From: Marchantia polymorpha subsp. ruderalis
Taxonomy: Eukaryota; Streptophyta; Marchantiopsida; Marchantiales; Marchantiaceae
Length of the DNA stretch: 64,000 nucleotides
Direction of reading: 5' to 3'
NCBI GenBank assembly: GCA_037833965.1
Contig: AP031353.1
Span: forward strand, 5,334,501 to 5,398,500
Made by a program: the position numbers and the translations under genes. Position 1 is the stretch's first letter, and every line of letters begins with the position of its first letter. The notes under the pieces were generated by a model. The model was given only the letters and a program-made list of their open reading frames with translations. It was not told where the DNA came from and ran no database searches. Below are positions 11,496 to 24,430 of this stretch, in pieces.

Positions 11496-14400
11496 TCACC
11501 GAGTCGCACAACTGGCATACAAAGGACTGGTTAGACAACCAGACTTACACTTCTTGGGTGGTCTGATGGCTGCAGCTGCCGCTTCCGCTGCGGCTTCCGC
11601 TGCCTCTGCGTCAGCTTCTGCTTGTTCTGCTTCGCGAGCTGCTTGCTCTGCAGCTGCTGCAGCCGCCTCAGCCTCTGCAACCGCTTGAACTGCAGCACGT
11701 GCAGCTTCTTCCGCTGTTTTCATCTTCGTTCGAGCAAATTCGGCATCAACTATTTTTGGCTTCTTGATCCCAACTGCACCTCTCATGGTCTTTGCTGGAT
11801 CTCGAGGATACCGAGGAGTTCGTCGAGTTTCATCAGCAGCGGGAGGGGGAGGAGGTGGTGGAGGAGGAGGAGGAGGAGCACCTTCCGGTCTTCTTGGTCT
11901 AGTGTTCTTGACTGGCCTTCCATCTGATGGAGAGTCACTAACGTTGCCATTGCTGACTTTGTAATTTTGCTTCACCTGTTATCATATGCCAACAACAATC
12001 AACGGCTCGGAAAAAACATAAAGATCTCCTCGGATACAGGAAGACCATGAACCAAGGAATTCTACCATTATTTACTTGCAAACTACAGCCCAACTTACAG
12101 GAGAACAGCATTCGTAACGAGTGGATAATGCCTAAAACATTGCTCAACTGGATTCGTTACCAAATGTAGCCAGCTATGAAATGTCACATGCGTAAAGTAG
12201 GGTGGCCATCGTCTCTCCTAGATCATTCTAATGAAATTAGTTCTAAAAAGGTGTGACTATTTCACAGACCAACCAATCAAGCATAGAGCTATATGGGGCC
12301 ATGTGAGTCCCAAATGAGGGCCAACCTTTGTAAGCTTCCCCTGCATTGCTAATGCCTTCAATTTTGAAGTTAGTAGTCTTCGGAAGTTGGAAGGCACTGG
12401 ATGGCGTTCCTGCAAAACAGTCCCCCGGTCATAATGTAGACCATCTTTCTCTAAGTATACAGCTCTCTCACTCACTCCCCTATCCCTAGCCACTAACAAG
12501 TACACTAGAAATCAAACCACCTCTGACTCAAATGACTGACTAGCTGTCAAATTCATTTGGTATTAAGATTCTTCTGGATGATGAAGTACATGCAGTACAA
12601 CAACTTCAGATTTCATGAAACAGAATATACACAAATCGTATCACTCGTAAAGAATGTGCACATCGTATATCTTGGATTAAATTAGCGCGAACGGTACACC
12701 CGACCAGCTTCATACTCTACCTCAATATAGCTGGCAATTGAGGCATTGCTCGAACCATTGGGATCCTTCAATCCCAGCACAGCCTCCACAACTATATCAT
12801 CATATCTGCAAACACAGGTGTGTTAACATATACTGCCATATGTTACTACATGGTAGGTATGGTATATATATGTATATAGGTAGGTATGGTATATAATATA
12901 TATGAGACGTTACTACAGGTAGATATCAAGTGCATACAATGCGGCACATATACACGAGCTACCATGGGTAAAAAATTTCTTCCCACATCACGCAACGTCT
13001 TCCTATGAGTTGCTCAAATCGATGAAAATGCACGATAACAAAACAGAGTTACGAAAGCAAAGCAGTCCACTAACGTGGAAAACGTAGAAATATACACGAT
13101 CAGAAACACAAAGTATACTCGAACACTATTCTTGAAGAAATCCCCAAATGTCAGTCTCCCAGGTCCATCACAATCAGCTTGTCCCCAAAGTCTTCCGTCA
13201 TGTAGATTACCTTGGTCCAAGTGACTTTCGATCCGCTGTTTTGTGACCCGGCCCCGACATTGTGACAAGCAGAGGCTTGGAATCTGACACTCCATCTGGA
13301 GACACGGATTGCAAAGGGCTGACGGCAACAGCTTCCTCCATCAAAGTCACCAGACCTGACCCAGCTGTCAAGGCCAAGGACTTCCTTTCCCTTGTGGACC
13401 CCAGGCCATTGGCACTTACACTCATATTTCGCCATTTGTCCTGCAAACATCCAAACCACACAGCAGGTTCGCGTGAGATGACACGAGGAACTCTTAGAGG
13501 TCAGAAATCAAAAGTTTCTACCCTAGAATCTCCGATTTCCAAAAACGTCAATGGACAGCTACGAGTCGTTGTTGCTTTCTGTTAGTCTTATATTCAGGTT
13601 GCAAGCAATAAACCGTAGTGCTTCGCACGCGAGAACAGAAGAACAGATCACGGGTAAACCCCAAAATGAATGATCATACTTGCTGATGCTGTCAGAGCGT
13701 TTTTTCTAACAGTTATTGACAGTTATGACAGATTCTGTGACGGTTTTCAGACAGAAGTCCCGGTTAAGGAGACAGTTTTTCGGAAATTTAGTTTCCTTGT
13801 TTGGACTCAAGTTTGTGTCAGTGAACTAGTGACAGAAAGTAAACTACTAGTCTGAAAGTGAAAGGTTTGAAAGTTTTTGACGTTCGGGTGGAATTCGAGG
13901 CAAGGTTAAGAGAAAATTGAAAGTTTTTTTAAGCTTTGACCGTAAAAGCCAACCTAAAAGTTTTCCATGAGACAAATTCTACTTTCAATTCGTATCAGAT
14001 TGGGAAAGACATCAACGGCGGCATGACATGAAAAAAGTGCCCCAAACGAGGCTACAACAGACTGAGCAGACCACCAGTGCAGGATGCATCGAGAGGTGCA
14101 ATCCGAGGCGCAATATCCATCACCCTCCAGTGACAAAATTCCACGGGGTCATCAAAGAGTACCCCACCTACGAATCTTTACCACGTAGTCGAGCGAGGTA
14201 AAAGTACAGTGTTCATAAACAGGATGCACACTGCACTGCTACCTAGCATAGCTGCTAACCAGGGCCAAGCCAAAGCTCTGGAAGTTCAAGCCTAGTACTG
14301 CAGCGCGCATTGTGAGCCCCTCGTGCAATTAAGGAATAACTAGGAGGATCGTCGAATTCATCTGTGTAAAAAAACTAGGGCACGTGTGCTAAATATGCAT

Positions 14401-15363
14401 CGTTGCTTCAAATTTTAATTCAGAAGCCAACAATTATACATCCTTGCGCACGAGGATCAGTAACCTTCGGCCTCGCCGATCATTTACATCGACCTAAAGA
14501 GCAACGATACGTTACAAATGTTACTTCCCCTAACCTCATATAGAAAAGTTCGCTTCAGGATTGCTCTAGCACAAGCTAGATCACCGTGAATTCTTCATCC
14601 CCACTACCTCCAATTTAAATTTGATGATGATCACAAGTAAGCAATTAGGGTACACGGGTGCAACCTTGCCACGCATCTTCGGTTACCCGTGCACTAAATA
14701 GCCGGTCAGGAGATTAGAAAGAACTTGAGAGACACTCTCGACTCGGTAACTGAATCCATAGGCACAGGGACGCCAGGGAGGCCTTTAAGATATAACCAGC
14801 TGTTCCCGTAAGAACCCATCCGGTCAAGGTCACAAAACTCAATACAAAGAAGATCTGGAAGGTCTCCGATTCATACTAAACATGAGGATAACAGACGTGG
14901 GGATACAGAAGCAAGGAGGCACTGAACACGTTATACATGATGCACGTTGAGGCTCTGTAAGCGTGAGAGCGAACATCGTCATGCAAGAGGGAAAGAGTCG
15001 TGGAAAAAATAAACTCAGTAAAGCAAGAAACGCGCAGTGACATATGCTCGACCCCTGTGCACGAAAAGAGTCAGGTCTCTGTCCAAAATGCCGCCCTCGA
15101 GACTCCTACGAATTACAGCACTGTTTCACAATCGCTCGCATTCTAGGCCGCAGTGTGAAGTCAAATCATGTAACAAAAGATATGTTTCAACGCAGGAGTG
15201 AATAATCATGTACCTTTAGGTCTACGTTTGATCGAGATGTTAGGCAAGGCCCAAATTTTGAATCCTTCTGAATCGCTCTCCATTTTCCAGGTCCGTACTT
15301 CTCAACTCCGGCCCGGAGGGCAGCCTCCTCTTCGGCCGTCCACTTTTGCTTGGGAGCACCCAT
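11496..15363 (-). CDS. Telomere repeat-binding factor, single-Myb/linker-histone (TRB/SMH) family
   Basis: Five coding exons join in frame: 15214-15363, 13211-13440, 12721-12805, 12326-12409 and 11496-11975, all with GT/AG introns. The unspliced 3' end gives about 342 residues; Arabidopsis TRB proteins have about 300. Residues 5-58 form a Myb-like domain with tryptophans at 8, 28 and 53 and the telobox-type motif LKDKWRN, interrupted by intron 1 after Lys50. Residues 127-187 match a linker-histone H1/H5 globular domain (YDDIVVEAV, then [19 protein letters not shown]). A polyproline run (217-228) and an Ala/Glu-rich coiled coil (about 272-320) follow, which is the family order. TRB proteins bind AAACCCTAA-type telobox DNA at telomeres and promoters and recruit Polycomb or demethylase complexes. 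The start ATG has a good context (GCAATGGG). A strong internal donor at 11548 may shorten the C-terminus (see findings). Confidence 0.93.
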
Positions 15364-16950
15364 TGCCTTGAATACACCCTTCCTCTTTCGATTTAGAGCT
15401 AGCTTCGTAAGATCCCAATCACGTGTTCAGTCTGAACTCTTTTCATGTCACCAAGATACACATGGAACTCCCCCCGAAAAAATCCACAGCGTCTACATTA
15501 ACACTGTACTAAGGCTTGAGCGTCTCCATTGCTGTCCTTCGTGAAGCATCCGAAACTCTACCGCTCGATATTACTTCGACTGAGTCATCATGTTGTGTAC
15601 ATACTTCGTGGTGCAAAAGAAACCCCCTGCAGACGTGAGACATTAACTGGCGAGGAAGGGTCGAAACCCCGAAGCACAAAGCTGAATTGGGTAGGTTTCG
15701 CTGACGCAAATTCGATGATGAGGACGTTCTAAAAGAAGGAATACGGACAGAGAGAGGAAGGAAAGAAAGTCAATTTGAATCTCCCCGCAACAAACTCAGA
15801 GTGATTAGGTCACAAAAGTAAAAGCAATGAATTAGGGTTAGGGCTACGAGGTATTAAAACTAGCGAGATGGCAGCAATTCGTGAAAGCATCGAGGAGAAG
15901 AGAAGGTCGTTGGACAAGAATGGACAGTAGGAAAAACTGGGCCAGAAAGTACAGTCACGAGAGAAGGAATGGGAAGGAAACTCGGAGAACCAAAAAGACG
16001 CTAGATGATAGTTTCACCAACAAAGGGTTGCGAGTCGCCAGGACGGGAAACAACGCCAGCCCGAAGGTCCCCGGCTGAAGGACCTCAACCCCTCCCCTAC
16101 TCCAATATCGCCACCAATGCAACCGAAAAATTGAACTCCAACCGTAGCAAAACAAGAAAACCCTCAACCAAATTCTCACCGGCTGAAGACGGAACCAGAC
16201 CAACACCTGGGACACCGCCACCTGCTCCTTCTCCTCTTCTTCTCCCCTCTTCAGTTCTCGCTTCTTTCCGATTCCAATCTACTTCTCCGCGTGATCCTAT
16301 ACCCTAACCGCAAACTTCAAACCCACTTCCAGCAATTCCTTCCGTTTCGTCGCCCAACCACCAGACCCTGCTCCTCAAGGCGGAAGAAAAACACCAGCAC
16401 ATCCAAGATCATTCCTCGCTTCCATCTATGGCCTTCCTACCCCACCATCCATCCACGCGCAATCCTCGGCAGGAGACTTCCCGTCCCTGTCCGAAACAAA
16501 CAAATCCCTCACACCATCTCGCCTCGCCTCGCCACGCCAAAGCCTAAACCCGCCCGACCGGCCGCCCGCAACGAGGCCCCAGACCACCACCTCTCCAATT
16601 CTTCGTCCCCGCAGCAACTCTTCCTCCTCCTCCTCCACACGCTGAAAGCAAACCTCGACAGCTCGTCGAGAACGAGCCTAGGGAGCAATCACCAGCAGAG
16701 TCTGTCCGGTCGAGGAGCGAGCGCGAGCAGCAGATTAGGTTAGGGCAGGTACAATTCGAGCCAGGCCCCAGCAAAGCGAACCCACGAACGCGCGAGCAGC
16801 AGGAAAGCTTACCCAGCACTATGCGCCTTTTTTTAAACTTTCCGGTTTTCCCCTCCACGAAAGAAGCGCTCCAGCTTCGATCTTTACTGACTGCTCCAAA
16901 TCTTTCCCCGATGTGACCTGACCCGACCTGACTCCTCGGCCCCGGACCTC
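15364..16950 (-). promoter_or_regulatory. Upstream or leader region of the TRB-like gene
   Basis: Directly 5' of the TRB-like start codon. It contains pyrimidine-rich stretches and short GC-rich frames on both strands with no family resemblance, as expected of a promoter plus an untranslated first exon. An A-rich TATA-like tract (TTTAAAAAAAGG on the minus strand, about 16827-16838) is followed closely by GGGTAAGC, a plausible leader donor. The transcription start is not fixed by what I can see. Confidence 0.35.
15831..15846. promoter_or_regulatory. Telomere-like TTAGGGTTAGGG motif upstream of the TRB-like gene
   Basis: Two tandem TTAGGG units lie about 470 bp upstream of the TRB start codon. 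On the gene's strand this reads CCCTAACCCTAA. The octamer CCCTAACC recurs at 16302-16309 and 16738-16745 (opposite orientation). The spacer is TTAGGG rather than the plant telomere TTTAGGG, but the core ACCCTAA is shared with teloboxes. The role is inferred only. Confidence 0.4.
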
Positions 16951-17399
16951 AGTGACCTGCTGACCTGGCCTGACAGCCCGTCCGTATTAATTTTGGGGTC
17001 CTGGCACGAAGAGGAGCGGCCGGAAGGAGACAACCAACAGCATGACGAGGAGGAGGAAGACCGGCCCGGACCGGACCTGTCTGTGCCATAGAGGAACTAC
17101 GTCTACGGTACCGGGACTCCCCGTAGCCTTTTGGAAAGAGGTCGAATTCGGCAGAGGCTATTGTTGGCCAGTCGCTGGCAACTGATGAGAGTTGACAGTT
17201 GACGGCTGGGTGACGGTTTGACACCCTGAACCGACGTCTGGTCTACCTCGCTGGCTGGACTCCATACTTGGTCGTGGTCGTGGGCGTTTTTTTAGCAGTT
17301 CTCTCCTGGTCGTGGTGACCGTGCTACTCTGGCCGTTCCTTTGGCCATGTACCACCGCAGCTGGGAAAACCTATTTTCGGTCTTACCTGGTTTCTACGG

Positions 17400-20300
17400 T
17401 GTACTGTTCTACGCACATTTTTAATTCTGAAATTCAAACACCCGATTTCAATATTCTCAATTTGTGCAAGGCATTGTATTTATTTTTTTATTCTAAATAG
17501 TTTTGTAGCGGGAACCGTGGTTCCCCGTACACCGTGCGGTTTCGAGCGGTTTCACATGCGGTTTCGAAACGATGTCGATGAGTATAAAAAAAGCAACTCT
17601 GATATAGTCGGAATCCTGTCATTTTCTCCACGTTTTGCGGCCCCATCAATCATTTATGATTGTTTAGATCATCGTACCATATACAATTATAATTGGAACT
17701 GCTAGTTATTACTCACTTAGTGTTAATTAGCACTCACTATACTGTATGCAGTTATATGATTGACCCATGAAAGGTTACAGGTTCGTAGATGAATAACACT
17801 TACTTCCAAAATAGGGTGTTCGAGACTAGCGTAAGGTGCTAGCCCTAAATGAGTAATAACTAACACTTCACTTATAGATTTATCTTGTCTAATACAATAA
17901 TAAGACAATAAATCGTCACTTATGTACAGAAATTGATTGAATCAGTCATATGAATTTCATGTTATACAAGAATATTCAATTTTCCTTAAGAGTAAGATTT
18001 GTAATTCTTTATTTCGTAAATTGATAATTATTCATGATTATTTACCAACTAAACATGTATTTGAGAATAGAAGTGTAATATTTTTTAAGATTCATATATT
18101 TTATTGGTTAATTTATTGTCCCAAAAAAAAATTTACTTCCTAAATATAAAAGTTGATTCAGAAAGATGAACGAATATTCAAAAAAATTCAAGATAAATTA
18201 CTCAACTCGATCATTATCAAAGCATAATTTCTTACTTCAGAATTTATTTTAAACTTTGATATGAATAATTTTATATTTTTTTACTTTATTTCAAAATTAT
18301 CATTCTCAAAATAAATATTCATTTAAACCGTAATGATTAAAATTCAAAATCTATGTATCAATTGAGAAATAATTATTCATGACGAATTATCTTTATATCA
18401 TAACCTGGTATTTAATTACAATTTAATCTTAATTATAAAATAATCGAATACATTTTTCAATTCTCAAAAAAGCAAACACATTTTTAAAAATCTTTTAAAA
18501 TTTAAAATGCTTTCAAATTCTAAAATAAAATTTTAAATAATTTTGCAATCAAAATATGATATATCATAAACATATGAATTGATTTCATTGATTTATAAAT
18601 ATTTATAAATTATGATAAATATTATTTTCATTCAAGTGAAATTTTATTTTTTAAAAAAATTATAAAAAATTTTGCATATGTCTTAAAACACATTATCTTT
18701 ATCACTAACCTCTAACATCCTCGGTTTTTTATAAAAGTTGTGCATTTTATATTAAAATAAAATTTAAATGTTAAATTTTGATTAATTATTCACAGGATGT
18801 TGAATAGTACAAAAAACTTCTAAAGAAAAATAAATACCTTCATGCATTTTTTAATTAAATGATTTCACTTTTCATATTATTTTTTGATATTCATTTGTTA
18901 TATGTGCTATAATGAAATTGAATTTAAGTCAATAATACTTGTCATATTAATCATCATCTTAATCATTCATGAAATTTTTTCATTTTAAATAATAAAGTAT
19001 ATACAAAAAATAATTCTAGATTTTTTTGAAAAATTATCAAAAATTTTGAAACACAAGATTTAAATCACATTCGCAGATAATATGATCTATATTATTTTTA
19101 TCACATTGATAAATCATATTCAATATCTTTGTTTATAAAATTAGAACTATAAATTATATTAAAAAACTGATCCACATATTTTGTTATTATTTTGTTATTT
19201 TTTATATTTAATTCATGACATAAAATTCTTATTGCATCAAATGCTCCGATAAATTATTATTTTTATTTTGGGTTTTTATAAATTCATTGCATTATTATTA
19301 TTATTTTATCTTTGCTTTATTTGAACATTTCTGTTTTTTATGCCTATTTTTTACATAGACAATTTGATGTTATTCTTGAGTAAGAAATAAAATATTTATT
19401 ATATGTATGAATGATTTGACAGACGCATTTGCATAAACTGAAATCTATGATATTTATTAAAAAATTTATTTCATATAAATATGTGTTTATAAGTTTGAGC
19501 ACATTGATTTTCATGTTTGTTTAACTAAGATATTTTATTATAAAATTGAAATAAGGCTCTTTTTTTCATTGTTCAAATATTTTGCATTGATGTTGATTAA
19601 TTATAAGCATTTATTAATTTTATCTAATTTAATTTTAAATATGAATTTTTTTCCTGTATTTAATTATTATAATATCAATTAATCATGTAGAATTTTCCGA
19701 AAAAATCGAACTTAAGATTTCTTATATTATTCATAAGTCAAAGAGAAGATAGCAAAGATCGACTGCAAAGTCAAAGTTACATTTTTTTTTGAGTTAATAG
19801 TTGAGTTTGATACATTGTTTGTTTTTTATTTATAATCCTAAATTAATATATAAATTGAATATTTTAAGAATAAAATTATTTTGATCAAATATTATAAATC
19901 ATACAATAATTTTTTTTTATGAAATAGCATATGATATATTTTATACACAAGTATGTGATATTAGGTGTATAATTTGTGGATAACATATTTGATTAAATAA
20001 AATAAATAAAGGTTCCTAATTTATGTAGATTATCTTGAAATAAAAGCATAAAAACTCAAAATAAAAATCATGGCTGATTATAACCATATCGTTTGACTAG
20101 GGTTCATGCGTATCTTTATTTGGTTCGAAGTATCAAGTTACGGTTGCAGACATGCTGAATATCAATTAGGCAAGATATGAAAGACGAGGGGCTGAGTTAT
20201 AATTTTCTTGGTAGAAATATGAATGTGGCGACATCCATCCAAGGTCTTCAAGTCTTCGATATGCATTGACCAAATCCCTTGATTCATCAGCATTAGAGAT

Positions 20301-20420
20301 ATGGGAAGCTATAGATGCGGATTTTAACATGTTTGCGATGGAGATTGCGAGAGATTGAGTTACCAGGCGATAAGGTGTATTACAGTGTTTCCATCATATT
20401 ATATTAATATACTTCAAGTG
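17400..20420. other. AT-rich island without genes
   Basis: Composition changes abruptly to very high A+T, with runs of A, T and TATTA-like words and no coding frame beyond about 70 codons. The block begins just after the TRB upstream region and fades near 20.4 kb. Such islands in plants are commonly decayed transposons or matrix-attachment-type DNA. I see no intact element apart from the short inverted-repeat element near 17.7 kb. Confidence 0.55.
17703..17862. mobile_element. MITE-like element with 16-bp terminal inverted repeats and TA target duplication
   Basis: The left end GTTATTACTCACTTAG (17705-17720) and the right end (17845-17860) are inverted copies with one mismatch. Each is flanked by TA, giving a 156-bp element. 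A second inner inverted segment (TTAGCAC versus GTGCTAG) extends the fold. No coding capacity. Short size, terminal inverted repeats and a TA duplication fit a Tc1/mariner-type non-autonomous element, although the terminal sequence is not the classical Stowaway end. Confidence 0.6.
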
Positions 20421-22400
20421 ATGTGTTTTATTTACTCTACAAAGAGCATTGGTGGAGTCTATACAGCAGAAATAAATTCACAAGACTACAAATGCTCAAG
20501 TTGTTTGCATACCGTTTTATGTAGGTAGTTTGGATAGTGTGTGTGCTAGAGTACTTATTTCTCATCACAACACCATGGAGGCTTAGCCCATGATTACCAG
20601 TTCAGTTTTTTCTCGTTAAGGATTGATGATGAAATCATCCCTTGTTTTGGCTGTTCATTTGGATCACTTTCACTAACCATCTGTAACATAAGATGATTAA
20701 ATCGTTGGAATGATGACAAAAAAAATGAATGTGGAAAATGTGGAAACTCTTCTAAGACTGGCAAGACGTTTGTTTGGTGTGGTTAGAATGCATACACAGC
20801 ACCATAGTTAGTGTGCTTGCTCAGGGTCCCACACCGTCTCAAGCAGGGAGTATATCAATAGAGATATTGGAAAATAAAATTATATTGGAAAAAATCGATC
20901 ACACGAAACACAAATCAATCATAGAAGCAACCGAATCTCTCCCAGGGCTCGAGAGCGCAGGCAGGGGTGCTCTTATAGCCTCGGTTCTGCTGAGGCATGG
21001 GCCATTCGATCCTCGAGACCGTGCTGCGCGATCTGACGTGAGTCAGATGTGTCATAGATCTGAAGGGCACTACGATCCTTCGGATAAGTGTCGAGTGTCC
21101 GGTCCGGGAAGACCTTCATAATGAGGTCAATGATGCGCTAATTCGTTCGCTTATTTGGGGCCCGATTTAGCGTCGGAATATCTGACAGAGTGCCCGCGAT
21201 TCACGTAGACAGAACGTCGACGAGGTTGACGTTTCCGTGGAGTCAAAGGTGAAGTGTGACGTGCCGCGGTGTTGGAGTTGAAGGGGAAATGGAGTCAGTG
21301 AACCAGCCGTCTTCAACCGTTTGTGGTTGGCTATAGCCGGTCACTTATGCGACGTGCGGCTTGTGTTGTTCTGGGTGGGTGGATGGATGGATTGATGGAT
21401 GGATGAACATCTTCAGATCTGTAACCGAAAGGCCTTTCTGTGCTTCATGATGGACTGATACTATTCGCAGGACTAGGACGCCTGCTGTAGGATAAGTCGT
21501 AGAAGCTGAGAATCCTCTTTAATCATTGGACCCGGTCGTACACATCCTCGAGCTTTTCAGGCCTAGCAGGTCATCCTGAAAGAAACGGATGATCTTATGA
21601 CATCTTTTTCCAGGCTGCGTGGAAAAACTTCTGGAAATGAGGGTCATGACAAATATTTCGCCAACGCAAGTCCGACGGTCAATCTTTTTATTCCCTATCT
21701 CCATGAAACACAAGGGATGTGTTGATCCTCAATTGTGAAAACCCTAATAATAGTATCTACATGTACATATATTTGGTATCTTTCCTTTCAATTTTCCCTA
21801 TGATATTGTCCAGATCCATTGATAAATTTATCAATGAATCTGGACAATATATCCATTCAACAACGAAAACATGAAAATCATATATCAGAGTATTAAATCT
21901 TTGTAGAGCAATGAAGATTAATATTGCTTACTTTGAGAGATAATATAAAATAGAATAAAGTGAAAAGTATGTTCTCGTTAGTTTTTTGCAAAGTTTCTAA
22001 AACTTCGTACCACATGTCTAGCGCTAAAGGAACAAAAAGGTAAACTCTGTGGATAATATTACATCTGGACACTTAAGTTCATATTATCCCTCTCGTCAAA
22101 ACTTCTAAAGAGATATATAAGCACTATTTCTCAAAAGTGTTTTATATGCATCATCCATAATCATAACTTGTTACTCATGGATAAAATAATATAGAGTATG
22201 GAAATGGAAAAGAGAACATTTAAATTATCTATAATTCTGCAACAATAAAGTCCAACCTTATCTCGTAATTCGAGCAATCAAAATACACCTAATTTAAATT
22301 TCTAGATGTAATGAGTTGACGAGAAGATGAACGTCTGTAGACTCTCTCCGATCATTCATCGCAATCAGTGCACGCCAAATTAAAGAACATTAAGCTCGGA
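20421..22400. other. Intergenic DNA with foldback, no recognisable gene
   Basis: A moderately GC-rich patch (about 20940-21360) sits between AT-richer stretches. Its composition, and a TATA-like word in a GC context (CTCTTATAGCC), recall a long terminal repeat, but I could not find paired ends. GGAT/GGTG tetramers occur at about 21376-21406. A foldback at 21802-21853 is listed separately. Confidence 0.35.
21802..21853. repeat. Near-perfect loopless inverted repeat
   Basis: The left arm (21802-21826) and right arm (21827-21853) are inverted copies that differ by one substitution and a two-base insertion. They meet at the palindrome GATAAATTTATC with no spacer, so the strand could extrude as a cruciform or fold as a 25-bp hairpin. 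Confidence 0.8.
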
Positions 22401-24430
22401 ACGAATGCGCATAACGAGAGAAAAGACGAACAATATGAAAAATGGAGACGGTTGATAAACTCTCAATCGGGGGAGGAGTGACTAAATAACTCGAGATTCC
22501 GCGGCAGATGCGAAGCATATTCGCCATGCCGCGAAGAGATGGAGGCCGTCGAGAAAAGAACAAGAACGGTCCGGCGCCAAGCGACGCCGGCGACGCCAGC
22601 CAGGCGACGGACGGACGAACGAACGAACCAGGCCCTCCAAAAGAGGTGCAACTTGCACATCTTGCACAGTGCAAGGCTTCATCCGGCGATCGGACGAACG
22701 AGCCGATGACGAGAGAATGACACCTTCCACGCTTCGGGCGGACAGGGCTGGCAAGTTCATCCGTCGGGCAGGCGGGCGGGCAGAGGGTTGACTCTTCTGA
22801 CATATGGGTTCCCCTTGCGGGACAGCCCAGCCCAGCCCAGCCCAGCCCAGCCCCCCACTCAATCATATGAAGCCGCTCCCGAGACCGCGACGTTGGCACC
22901 GTCGGGCGCTGTTGCTCAGACCGGCAGGTGCGGTGCCAACCTAACCCGAGTCACCTCTACCCATCCCGAGAGTTCCCGAGGCCCCTCCCTACACCCTCTT
23001 GGGTACAAGGAAGTATTTCGCAGCTGAAAGCAAATCAGAACGAGGTGAGGTGCACGAGCTCGAGCTCGAATGATTGTGCTCGCAAGGAGGCAGAGCAAGG
23101 AGATGTCGTTAGGGTCGCAGGACGATCCAATGGAACTTTCACAGCAGACAGACTCCATGGCCAAAGCCACCAAAGCAAGCGCAAGGAATGCAACTAGAAG
23201 GACGGATGGAGGGATGGGCTGACGACTCCGGCGACTCACAGCTGCTATAATATAACCGCCCCACCAGCGCATCCATCCATCCGGTTCTGATATCTCAGAA
23301 ACAACAGATCGTGGGAGATGATGATGATCCTGATTAATCGTCACCAACGACCACCATCTCCTCCAGCTGAGGTCTTCTGGGCTAACCCAAAATACTTCTC
23401 GTGTGCTTGTGGGTGGGGCACTGCTGCACTGCTACACTGCTGCACTCGGACGTTCCGTAGAGGATGGATGCTCAGTTGGCATTATTCACAGGGTTTATGG
23501 TTTGCGGTTCCTTTTCTACGACCATCACCTCATATGCTGAAACATATCAGAAACATAATGTTCGTTCGATTCGATTCGGTTCGCACCAGCAACATCTGGA
23601 ATGAGGAGGCCTTAGATGTCGTCATGACCCCTCCTCGCTCATGTGTTGGTAATCGGGAAGATGAAGGCGATGAGCTCAAAAGACGTGCCTGACTTTCACC
23701 CTACGCCACCAGAAGCACGGAGCTGGGAAGATTGCGAGGCATTTGGTTCTTGTCAAGTGGACAGAACTGGACGAGGGCAGCCAGCATGGTGGAGTCGAGT
23801 GGAGTGTTGTGGGTGTAGCAAAGAGAAGCTTTTTAGAAAGATCCCCTCAACTGTAAAGCTACAAAATGGGCCGTTCTCGGACAGCAGAATCAGGATGCAT
23901 TCGGGCAAATGTAGCTCCACGCGTAGAGGAACGAACGAACATGGAAAGCATCTAATCATCCACCTCACACATCGCCACTCCGCCCTTGCTATCTATATCT
24001 TGCGCCGCTCCACTTTCCCTGCCCCTCGATGGATCTGATCTGTCTCTGATATTCACATCGATAACGACATGACATCCTTCTTTGTGGTGCCCAGAGACAA
24101 GACGAACAAGACTTTCGACCTTCTGAATGTGCAACACCCTGAACCATTATGCCTACACCCTCCACCACGTCCTCTGAAGACGTACGCAAGCAAGCCAGAT
24201 GCGAGTGACAGAGCTTGCACGCAGCTAGATGTTCACATAGCAGAGCAAGCCAAGCCAGGAGTTTTTTCCTTAACCCATCCCATCCCATCCCATCGCATCC
24301 CATGGCGGAGGAGCACTTTACGAGCTCATTGGGCAGCAGGAGGAGACGGGAATAGCGGAGAATTGGAGGCCAAGGAGAGCAGAGCAGTAGCAGGAGCAGG
24401 GCAGGGCAGGTGGAAGATATGATACTGAAA
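22401..24430. other. GC-rich intergenic region with simple repeats
   Basis: Similar in texture to the 5-8.6 kb block: GC-rich, with CAGCC pentamers (22823-22852), GAAC tetramers near 22616-22628 and CCCAT pentamers near 24276-24304. Overlapping frames on both strands up to about 170 codons are compositional and match no family I know. It may be promoter or noncoding-transcript DNA. Confidence 0.4.
22823..22852. repeat. CAGCC pentanucleotide microsatellite
   Basis: Six near-perfect tandem CAGCC units in the GC-rich region. Confidence 0.85.

Noticed and set aside
11329-11688. Plus-strand Ala/Ser-rich frame near the TRB gene
   Set aside because: It is the antisense of the Ala/Glu-rich coiled coil in the last TRB exon.
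14236-14310. tRNA-like stretch with an A-box-like TAGCATAGCTG and a B-box-like GTTCAAGCC
   Set aside because: No acceptor or T-stem pairing could be drawn, so the boxes are probably coincidental.
20774-21121. 115-codon plus-strand frame in the GC-rich patch
   Set aside because: No motif, and the composition suggests a repeat or LTR-like segment, but I could not find paired ends to call an element.
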